Part shown: one piece after another, positions 29,160 through 35,640 of the stretch
How the letters are laid out: each line of letters begins with the position of its first letter
Numbering within the stretch: the first letter of the stretch is position 1
DNA from: an uncultured Lachnospiraceae bacterium
Lineage (GTDB): Bacteria > Bacillota > Clostridia > Lachnospirales > Lachnospiraceae
Length of the DNA stretch: 64,000 nt
Direction of reading: 5' to 3'
Assembly (NCBI GenBank): GCA_944377405.1
Contig: CALWES010000002.1
Location: forward strand, 1-64,000
Notes under the pieces: generated by a model
Seen by the model: only the letters and a program-made list of their open reading frames with translations
What the model was told of the DNA's origin: nothing
The model's database searches: none
Position numbers and translations under genes: made by a program

Positions 29160-30009
29160 TACAAAGGCGGAACTGATCTATATGGACAGCGGGTATTTTT
29201 CTCCGGAGACCTGGGGAAAATGGACCCGAAAAGCCCATGAAGCAGGAAAACTGCTTCTGCTGCGGCTTCCCCATATCTTTCGCAGGGAAGGGGCAGAGTT
29301 CCTTACGGAGCATCAGGAAAAGCTCCGGGGGGCTTCCTTTGACGGCTTTCTGCTGCGAAGCTTCGAAGAACTTCCCTGGCTCATAAGGACAGGGCTTCTG
29401 GAGGAGTCCGGCGGGACCGGCGCGGAAGGAAGCGGAGCCCGGGAGCCCATGCTTGTGACGGACTACAATCTCTACGGCTGGAACAGTCTGTCGGAATCCC
29501 TGATGGCGGAGATCTTCCGGAGGAACCTCTCCGGGGAAGGATGGGAAGAAAAGCCTTCCCGGGGACCGGGGGAGTCCCGGGAGCTTTGGGAGACCCTGCC
29601 TCTGGAGCTGAACGAAGGGGAGCTTGCAGCCCTCTGTAAAAAGACGGAGCCCGCCATCCGGCATGAGCTTCTGGTCTACGGCAGAGCTCCCATGATGGTC
29701 AGTGCCCAGTGCATTCGGAGGACCGTGAAGGGCTGTGACCAAAAGCCCTGCGTCATGGAGCTTTCGGACCGGAAGGGTGTGCGGCTTCCCGTGAAGAACA
29801 ACTGTACCTTCTGCTATAATACCATCCTGAACTCCAGGCCTACGGTATTGTACGACCTGCCGGAGGTGATCCGGCATATCGGGCCGGACAGCATCCGCTA
29901 TGAATTTACCACGGAAAGCGGAAAAGAAGTGAAAGAGATCCTGTCCGGAAAGCGTATATACAGGGAAAATGAATTTACCAGGGGCTATCTCCGGCGGGGC
30001 GTGGAGTAA
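29092..30009 (+). CDS. U32 family protein, C-terminal part in a separate frame
   Basis: C-terminal part, 305 residues, corresponding to the second half of long U32/DUF3656 proteins. It starts with a barrel-like segment (AETEEQLQALLDTKAELIYM) and ends in KNNCTFCYNTILNSRP and IRYEFTTESGKEV, typical of the family's C-terminus. The ATG at 29092 lies inside the upstream frame but is preceded by AAAGGGG, so independent translation is possible. The two products would then form a split enzyme. A single-base sequencing or mutational frameshift near 29100-29150 is the alternative. Confidence 0.75.
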   Translation: MSLQNAYLRASAETEEQLQALLDTKAELIYMDSGYFSPETWGKWTRKAHEAGKLLLLRLPHIFRREGAEFLTEHQEKLRGASFDGFLLRSFEELPWLIRTGLLEESGGTGAEGSGAREPMLVTDYNLYGWNSLSESLMAEIFRRNLSGEGWEEKPSRGPGESRELWETLPLELNEGELAALCKKTEPAIRHELLVYGRAPMMVSAQCIRRTVKGCDQKPCVMELSDRKGVRLPVKNNCTFCYNTILNSRPTVLYDLPEVIRHIGPDSIRYEFTTESGKEVKEILSGKRIYRENEFTRGYLRRGVE

Positions 30010-30045
30010 TCCTGCCCTGCCGCCGAAAAGGTGAGAGAAAGATAC

Positions 30046-31410
30046 ATGATAAATGTTTACGTTGAAATCAGCAAATATCTGATGATCCTTCTTATGGCCA
30101 TGTATACCTTCTGCAATTTCCGTTATTTTACGGTGGCAGAGGAGGAGGCCAAGGAGGATTACTGTGCATGGCAGCAGAGGATCCTGCTGCTTTTGCATTT
30201 CATCGCATTTTCCGTACTCTTCTTTACAGGGGAGGAACTGCTGCTCCTGCCCTTCTACGGGGTACAGCTGCTGTTTTTCCTATGCTATCCCCTGCTGGTA
30301 CGGAAGATCTATCCCAGGATCTCCAGGCTCCTTCTGAATAACGTGTGCCTGTTTCTTGCCCTGGGACTCATTATGCTGACCCGCTTAAGCCTTGAGGACG
30401 GTATCCGCCAGTTCGTGCTGATCCTGGTGGGGGCTCTCATATCCCTGCCGGTTCCTTTTATCATGGACCGGGTCCTGGGACTTGTGAACTGGCGCTGGCT
30501 TTACGGGGCGGCAGGCATCGGCCTTCTGCTCCTGGTATTCGCAGCAGGCAGCGTGGCCTATGGAGCCAAGATGACCTTAAGCTTCGGAGGCATATCCTTT
30601 CAGCCCTCGGAATTCGTAAAGCTGAGCTTTGTGTTTTTTGCAGCAGCCATGCTGTACCATTCCCTGGAGTTCAGAAACATCTGCCTAACCTCTGCCGTAG
30701 CGGCCCTCCATGTGCTGATCCTGGTGGCCAGCCGGGACCTGGGAACGGCACTTATGTTCTTCGTGGCCTATATCGCCATGCTTTATGCGGCCACGAACCG
30801 GGGGATCTATGCCCTTCTGGGGGGATTGATGTTTGCCGGAGCCGGAGCCGTGGCCTACCGGCTTTTTTCCCATGTGCGAACCAGGGTGGCGGCCTGGCTG
30901 GACCCCTGGAGCGATATCCCCAATAAGGGCTATCAGATCGCCAATTCCCTGTTTGCCATCGGTACCGGCGGATGGGCGGGCATGGGCCTGGGACAGGGCC
31001 TGCCGAACCGGATCCCCATCGTGGAGAAGGACTTTATCTTCTCAGCCATTTCCGAGGAAATGGGAGCGGTGACGGCCATCTGCCTGATCCTCATCTGTCT
31101 GGGCTGCTTCCTGCAGATGATGCTGACGGCCTATTACATGGATATGCTCTTTTACAAGCTGCTGGCGGTGGGCCTGGGGGTCCTGTATATCTTTCAGGTA
31201 TTCCTGACCATCGGCGGCGTGACGAAGTTCATTCCCTCCACCGGGGTGACCCTGCCCTTTATCGCCTACGGAGGCAGCTCCATCGTAAGCTCCTTCCTGC
31301 TTTTTATGGTGTTCCAGGGAATGCATCTCATTATGATGGGGGATGCGGAGGCAGAGTCCGGAGAGGAGACAGAGGAATACTGGGAGGATGAGGATACAGA
31401 TGAGGAATAA
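30046..31410 (+). CDS. SEDS-family glycosyltransferase (FtsW/RodA/SpoVE-like)
   Basis: Membrane protein of 454 residues of the SEDS family, which polymerises lipid II into glycan strands. The ATG at 30046 is preferred, with AAAGGTGAG upstream; a GTG at 30031 is possible. About ten or more hydrophobic helices. Family motifs: FGGISFQPSEFVKLSFVFFA, SRDLGTALMFF, WLDPWSDIPNKGYQIANSLF, ISEEMGAVTAI and the C-terminal GVTLPFIAYGGSSIVSSFLL. The acidic cytoplasmic tail (EETEEYWEDEDTDEE) is unusual. It is paired with an adjoining class B PBP, the normal SEDS partner. Whether for division, elongation or sporulation cannot be told. Confidence 0.9.
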   Translation: MINVYVEISKYLMILLMAMYTFCNFRYFTVAEEEAKEDYCAWQQRILLLLHFIAFSVLFFTGEELLLLPFYGVQLLFFLCYPLLVRKIYPRISRLLLNNVCLFLALGLIMLTRLSLEDGIRQFVLILVGALISLPVPFIMDRVLGLVNWRWLYGAAGIGLLLLVFAAGSVAYGAKMTLSFGGISFQPSEFVKLSFVFFAAAMLYHSLEFRNICLTSAVAALHVLILVASRDLGTALMFFVAYIAMLYAATNRGIYALLGGLMFAGAGAVAYRLFSHVRTRVAAWLDPWSDIPNKGYQIANSLFAIGTGGWAGMGLGQGLPNRIPIVEKDFIFSAISEEMGAVTAICLILICLGCFLQMMLTAYYMDMLFYKLLAVGLGVLYIFQVFLTIGGVTKFIPSTGVTLPFIAYGGSSIVSSFLLFMVFQGMHLIMMGDAEAESGEETEEYWEDEDTDEE

Positions 31411-32887
31411 AGGGGAAAAACGAAGGACCCACAGCGGAAAGGACCTCTTCAACCGGTCGATCCTGCGGATCACCTACGGCGTGGCCCTGATCTTCCTGGG
31501 GCTTATGGCCTACTTTATCTGGTTTGTCCAGGTGGAATCCCCCAACGTGATCGGAAACACCTACAACCCCAGGGTGGACCTTATGGCGGAGCGGGTGATC
31601 CGGGGAAAGATCAAGACCGCAGATGGAGTGGTGCTGGCGGAGACCCAGAGGGGGGAGGACGGAACGGAGACCAGAAGCTATCCCTACGGGACCCTCTATG
31701 CACCAGTGACGGGATACAGCCAGAAGGGAAAGACGGGGATCGAGTCCCTGGCAAACTTTTATCTCCTGAGCTCCCATGTGAATATCCTGGAGCAGACCAC
31801 AAAGGAGCTTCTGGGGGAGAAAAATACGGGAGATAACGTATGGCTTACAATACGGCACGGCATTCAGGCAGCAGCCTCGGAGGCTCTGGGAGACCGGAAG
31901 GGGGCCGTTATTGCCATGGATCCGGAAACGGGAGAGATCCTCTGTATGGTCTCAAAGCCCTCCTTTGATCCGAATACCATTCAGGAGGACTGGGAGGCTC
32001 TTACGGCGGAGGATAACCGGGAAGGACAGCTTCTGAACCGGGCGGCCCAGGGTTCCTACCCGCCGGGCTCCACCTTCAAGCTGGTAACGGTGCTGGAGTA
32101 TATCCATGAGCACCCCTCGGACTATCAGGACTTCCATTTCAGCTGCAGCGGCAGCTACACGGACCCGGAGGGAAATCGGATCCAGTGCTACGGCGGAGAG
32201 GCCCACGGAGAACAGGACCTGTTCCAGGCCTTCGCCAATTCCTGCAACGGGGCCTTTGCCCGGATCGGAGAGGAGATATCCCCCCAGGAGACGGCAAAGC
32301 TTGCGGAGAAGCTGCTCTTCAATCAGGCCCTTCCCTTTGACCTGCCCTATACCAGAAGCAGCTATAGCCTTCAGGAGGGAGACTCTCTGTTCCTGAAGGA
32401 GCAGACAGCCATCGGACAGGGCAAGACCACCATGAGCCCCCTGCACAACCTTCTGCTGACGGCGGCAGTGGCCAACGGCGGAGAGCTGATGAAGCCCAGG
32501 CTCCTTTCCCACCTGGAAAATGCAGGGGGAGAGAACTTCAGGACCTTTTCTTCCGAAGGGGCCGGAAGGCTCCTTTCCGAGGAGGACGCAGGGCTTCTGA
32601 AGAAACTGATGGGCCTTGTGGTCACAGAGGGTACCGGCTCCGCCTTCCGGGGAGCCCCCTACGGGGCCTACGCCAAGACCGGCTCTGCGGAGTATGAGAG
32701 CGGGGGCGAGCGAAAGACCCACGCCTGGTGCAACGCCATCGGGGAAGGGGACGGGAAGCAGCTTGCAGTCTGTGTGATCGTAGAGGATGGAAAAAGCGGC
32801 GGAAGCACCGCCGCACCGGTGGCCAGGGCGGTGCTGGATGCCTGGTGGGCCGGGGAAGAAAATCACGGGGAGGATACAAACTTATAA
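31400..32887 (+). CDS. Class B penicillin-binding protein (transpeptidase)
   Basis: Penicillin-binding protein of 495 residues, the transpeptidase partner of the SEDS protein whose gene it overlaps by 11 bases. The ATG at 31400 has GGAGG upstream. A basic N-terminus and one membrane helix (YGVALIFLGLMAYFIWFVQV) precede a short pedestal domain (about 40-150). The transpeptidase motifs are PPGSTFKLVTV (active Ser about residue 224), ANSCNGAFA (SxN, about 280) and YAKTGSAEYE (KTG, about 425). Compared with FtsI or PBP2 it has a reduced N-terminal domain, like PbpA-type proteins of actinobacteria and clostridia. Confidence 0.9.
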   Translation: MRNKGEKRRTHSGKDLFNRSILRITYGVALIFLGLMAYFIWFVQVESPNVIGNTYNPRVDLMAERVIRGKIKTADGVVLAETQRGEDGTETRSYPYGTLYAPVTGYSQKGKTGIESLANFYLLSSHVNILEQTTKELLGEKNTGDNVWLTIRHGIQAAASEALGDRKGAVIAMDPETGEILCMVSKPSFDPNTIQEDWEALTAEDNREGQLLNRAAQGSYPPGSTFKLVTVLEYIHEHPSDYQDFHFSCSGSYTDPEGNRIQCYGGEAHGEQDLFQAFANSCNGAFARIGEEISPQETAKLAEKLLFNQALPFDLPYTRSSYSLQEGDSLFLKEQTAIGQGKTTMSPLHNLLLTAAVANGGELMKPRLLSHLENAGGENFRTFSSEGAGRLLSEEDAGLLKKLMGLVVTEGTGSAFRGAPYGAYAKTGSAEYESGGERKTHAWCNAIGEGDGKQLAVCVIVEDGKSGGSTAAPVARAVLDAWWAGEENHGEDTNL

Positions 32888-32904
32888 TATTTTCCGGCAA
32901 TCGG

Positions 32905-32933
32905 TTGTCAAAAGTCAGGGCGTATACTATACT
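32905..32933 (+). promoter_or_regulatory. Promoter of the Nudix gene
   Basis: TTGTCA (32905-32910), a 17-base spacer and TATACT (32928-32933), 31 bases upstream of the start codon. Confidence 0.7.
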
Positions 32934-32964
32934 AATAAAGATTGAGAAAGAGTGAGGTATCGCA

Positions 32965-33414
32965 ATGATCGAGGCGGTAAGCTGCGGAGGAGTGGTGATC
33001 TTCCGCGGGAAGATTTTACTACTGTATAAGAACTACAGGAACCGGTATGAAGGCTGGGTCCTTCCAAAGGGCACCGTTGAGGCCGGGGAGACCCACGAGC
33101 AGACAGCCCTCAGGGAGGTTAAGGAGGAGAGCGGAGCAGACGCGGAAATCATCGAATATGTGGGAAAGAGCACATACTCCTTCCTGGTGCCGGAGGATAA
33201 GGTGGAAAAGGACGTCCACTGGTACCTGATGAAGGGACGCTCCTATTTTTCCAAGCCCCAGTCCGAGGAGTATTTCAAGGACAGCGGATTTTACAAATAC
33301 CATGAGGCGATCCACCTTCTGAAGTTCTCCAACGAAAAGGAGATCCTGGAAAAGGCCTATGCCAGATATCAGGAGCTCAGACACGAGGGAAAGTGGGACC
33401 GGCAGAAGGCCTAA
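32965..33414 (+). CDS. Nudix hydrolase
   Basis: Nudix hydrolase of 149 residues that cleaves a nucleoside diphosphate linked to another moiety. The Nudix box is complete (GTVEAGETHEQTALREVKEE followed by SG), with the preceding GWVLPKG typical of diadenosine polyphosphate hydrolase-like members. The substrate cannot be read from sequence. Monocistronic by appearance, with its own promoter and no linked gene downstream on the same strand except the candidate small RNA. Confidence 0.88.
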   Translation: MIEAVSCGGVVIFRGKILLLYKNYRNRYEGWVLPKGTVEAGETHEQTALREVKEESGADAEIIEYVGKSTYSFLVPEDKVEKDVHWYLMKGRSYFSKPQSEEYFKDSGFYKYHEAIHLLKFSNEKEILEKAYARYQELRHEGKWDRQKA

Positions 33415-33498
33415 GCCTGAGGACAGGAACAGCTCAGAGAAAAATTGAATAATTAAAGAACAGAAATGAAAGATTTTGTGAACATCCTTTTCCGTTGA

Positions 33499-33527
33499 TT
33501 GTATTACGGGAGGTATAATGCTATGAT
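33499..33527 (+). promoter_or_regulatory. Promoter of the candidate small RNA
   Basis: TTGTAT (33499-33504), a 17-base spacer and TATGAT (33522-33527). An overlapping TATAAT at 33514-33519 is an alternative -10. No coding region follows on this strand before a strong terminator. Confidence 0.55.
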
Positions 33528-33533
33528 GAGCCC

Positions 33534-33697
33534 ACAGGTCACCGAAAAGCACTTCTGCAAAGACCCGTCAGGCATCTTCATTTCTTTCACTTCAGATCTG
33601 TTACGCAGTACGGAGGAGAGAAGGGGCTCCGAAGTGCTGCCACGTCAAAGGACCGCTGCAAATAGAAGGAGAATCTATTTGCAACGGTCCTGATTTT
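33534..33697 (+). ncRNA. Candidate structured small RNA, class unknown
   Basis: About 165 bases between a promoter and a strong terminator, without a credible reading frame. Possible pairings: AGCACTTC (about 33557-33564) with GAAGTGCT (about 33631-33638), closing a long internal region in which CCC (about 33574-33576) may pair with GGG near 33624. Alternatively GAGCCC (33528-33533) could pair with GGGCTC (33625-33630). Size and layout are compatible with a 6S-type RNA, but I see no sequence that proves it. Confidence 0.5.
33650..33697 (+). terminator. Strong terminator of the small RNA
   Basis: GGACCGCTGCAAATAGA (33650-33666) pairs with TCTATTTGCAACGGTCC (33674-33690) with one C/A mismatch, followed by TGATTTTT. 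It could also stop transcription arriving from the convergent bilS gene. Confidence 0.88.
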
Positions 33698-33740
33698 TGT
33701 TCACGCCAATCTTTTGGGATCGATCGTCTCTTAAGACTGA

Positions 33741-34271
33741 TCAGAGTCCGGCGGCCTTCAGGAGTCCTGCCACATCCGCCTCATCCGGGTGGCTCAGAGC
33801 CCGGTCAAAGTTCTCAAGCATGGGCTTTGCCCGCTCCGGTTCACTTTGGGCCATGGCTTCGTAGCGGGCTCGTACCCCAGGCTGCATCCGCCCCTGGCAC
33901 ATATAGCTTCCCGTAAGGACCGCTTCCTCAGGAAGGAGACCCTTTACGTTCCCCAGGATCCGGTCAAAGTAAGTCTGGCTTCCGCCAAAGCCCGCAGTTC
34001 CGAAGAGGAAGACCTCTTTTCCGGAAAGGAGGGGAAGGTAGCTCTGCAGGTTCCCGGGACAGTTTCCCTTATCGGTCCAGAAGCCCACATAGACCCGGTC
34101 TGCGGAACGGAGGGCGTCACGGATTTCGGGTGCAGAATCGGAAGGCCCTTCGATGGAGGCCTCCAGGAGACAGGAATCTGCTCCAAAGGCCTCCCGGAGC
34201 CGGGCTCCCAGGGCCTCTGCCAGTTTTCTGGTGTTGCCGCTGCGGCTTTCGTAGATCAGTGCGTATTTCAT
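33741..34271 (-). CDS. bilS: Flavodoxin-like partner of bilirubin reductase (BilS)
   Basis: Flavodoxin-fold protein of 176 residues. The FMN phosphate-binding loop is at the N-terminus (IYESRSGNTRKLAEALGARL) and a second flavin loop reads LFGTAGFGGSQTYFDRIL. The start overlaps the bilR stop in ATGA, so the two are translationally coupled. The described bilirubin reduction operons of gut Bacillota pair an Old Yellow Enzyme-like reductase with a flavodoxin-like BilS. BilR here lacks the NAD(P)H-binding half of its larger relatives, so an electron-carrier role for this protein is a reasonable inference. Confidence 0.75.
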   Translation of the reverse strand: MKYALIYESRSGNTRKLAEALGARLREAFGADSCLLEASIEGPSDSAPEIRDALRSADRVYVGFWTDKGNCPGNLQSYLPLLSGKEVFLFGTAGFGGSQTYFDRILGNVKGLLPEEAVLTGSYMCQGRMQPGVRARYEAMAQSEPERAKPMLENFDRALSHPDEADVAGLLKAAGL

Positions 34272-35401
34272 TTCCTTACCTCCCTATCAGAAATCTCTTG
34301 TCTTTTTTTATCATAGATACAGTGGACCCCTTCATGGCGCTGGATGCCTCCGAGGCAGTCCCGGTTGCAGCGGACGCAGCGGAGGATTTCCTTTGTCCGG
34401 CCTGCGGAGACCTTCTTCGGCCAGTCGGGATCGGCGATGAGCTGGCGGCTCATGGCGGCGCAGTCGATCCGGCCCTCCTTTAAGGCCTTCTCCACAAAGT
34501 CAGGGTCCCGCAGGCTTCCGACCCCGCAGACAGGAAGCTTCGTATAGCGCCGCACCTCATCACAGTAGGGGAGGAAACAGCCCTCGCCTCCGAAGTAGGG
34601 ATGGGATGCAGGCGGGATCGTATCCGTAAGGCTTCCGTGATCCCCAAGGGTCACATGGAAGCTGGTAACGCCGGCCTTCTCCAGGATGGGGATGAATACG
34701 GGAAGCTCCGAAAGAAGGACTCCTGCATTTCCATAGTGGGGATCCTCCTGCCGCACCGGCAGTTTATAGTCGATGGGCATCCCCGGCAGGGCCTTCCTTA
34801 CGGCGGCCACCGCCTCTGCCGCAAAACGGGCCCGGTTTTCCGGGCTTCCGCCATAGCAGTCCCTGCGCTTGTTATAAAGGGAAGAGGAAAAGCTGCCGCA
34901 CATCCGGTCGCCATGGACCTGGATCATGTCAAAGCCCGCCTTTTTTGCCAGGAGGGCGGCAGGCCCGAAGGAGGCGGTGATGGCGGATACCTTCTTCTGG
35001 GGCATGGAGCTGATATAAGGGGATACCTCCTCATTCAGGAGCCTCCGAAGATCTTCGGGACTGATTTTCTTTGTCAGGAGTCCCGGCAGATATTTCAGCA
35101 TGGCGGGCAGGTTGCTGTCGGACTGGTGGAGCTGAGCACAGACCAGAGCCCCCTCTCCGTGGATCATATCACAAAGCCGCTGATAATAATGGAAGCCCCT
35201 CTCCGTGTGAAGGGAATAGGCACCGTGCTTTCCTACGGGAACGTCACCGATGATGAGCAGGGCGGCGCCTCCGGCAGCGATCTTCCGGAGCTTTTCAAAA
35301 TAAGTCTCCTCCGGAAGGCCGAAGCTTGTGGGAGCAAAGATGATCCGGTTTTTGAGTCTGAGGCCCCCATAGATCGCGGGGCTGAAGATTGTGTCGTACA
35401 T
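34268..35401 (-). CDS. bilR: Bilirubin reductase BilR (Old Yellow Enzyme family)
   Basis: Flavin reductase of 377 residues, likely reducing bilirubin to urobilinogen. The start at 35401 follows GGAGG and gives MYDTIFSPAIYGGLRLKNRI. It is a TIM barrel of the Old Yellow Enzyme/2,4-dienoyl-CoA reductase type. Where that family normally has HxAHGYL, this protein has HGDR (residues 163-166, VHGDRMCGSFSSSLYNKRRD), the motif reported as diagnostic of bilirubin reductases. The [4Fe-4S] motif C-x2-C-x3-C-x11-C is intact (CVRCNRDCLGG then HEGVHC). The C-terminal FAD/NAD(P)H domain of dienoyl-CoA reductases is absent, as expected for BilR. bilS follows with a 4-base overlap. Confidence 0.82.
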   Translation of the reverse strand: MYDTIFSPAIYGGLRLKNRIIFAPTSFGLPEETYFEKLRKIAAGGAALLIIGDVPVGKHGAYSLHTERGFHYYQRLCDMIHGEGALVCAQLHQSDSNLPAMLKYLPGLLTKKISPEDLRRLLNEEVSPYISSMPQKKVSAITASFGPAALLAKKAGFDMIQVHGDRMCGSFSSSLYNKRRDCYGGSPENRARFAAEAVAAVRKALPGMPIDYKLPVRQEDPHYGNAGVLLSELPVFIPILEKAGVTSFHVTLGDHGSLTDTIPPASHPYFGGEGCFLPYCDEVRRYTKLPVCGVGSLRDPDFVEKALKEGRIDCAAMSRQLIADPDWPKKVSAGRTKEILRCVRCNRDCLGGIQRHEGVHCIYDKKRQEISDREVRK

Positions 35402-35453
35402 GATGCAGTGCCTCCGTATCAGGCCCCAAAGGGCCTTATATTTGATAGGATAT

Positions 35454-35482
35454 AGATTAGTCAAAAGCAGGGCCCTTGTCAA
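35454..35482 (-). promoter_or_regulatory. Promoter of bilRS
   Basis: On the minus strand TTGACA (35482-35477), a 17-base spacer and TAATCT (35459-35454). It gives a leader of about 45 bases before the bilR start at 35401, which supports that start over the upstream codon at 35482. Confidence 0.75.
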
Positions 35483-35561
35483 CTCCCCCTCTCCCCTCCG
35501 GGACGCTCCCTGGAGGTATTTACGAATATCTTACGGTAAAATGATATTTTAGTGAAGCATA

Positions 35562-35590
35562 TTGAAAAATAAAAGGCCGGATTTTATAAT
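35562..35590 (+). promoter_or_regulatory. Promoter of the SH3/glucosaminidase gene
   Basis: TTGAAA (35562-35567), a 17-base spacer and TATAAT (35585-35590). Transcription should start near 35597, after the ATG at 35593, which excludes that codon as the start. Confidence 0.8.
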
Positions 35591-35640
35591 GAATGAGTCA
35601 TAAGAAAGAGTACATCATAAGAAAGAGTACCGGAAAAGAT

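Noticed and set aside
33534..33697. Assignment of the small RNA as SRP RNA, tmRNA, RNase P RNA or a T-box leader
   Set aside because: The conserved strings of these RNAs (for example the SRP GGAA-rich tip or the T-box GGTGGnACCGCG) are missing and the length does not fit tmRNA or RNase P.
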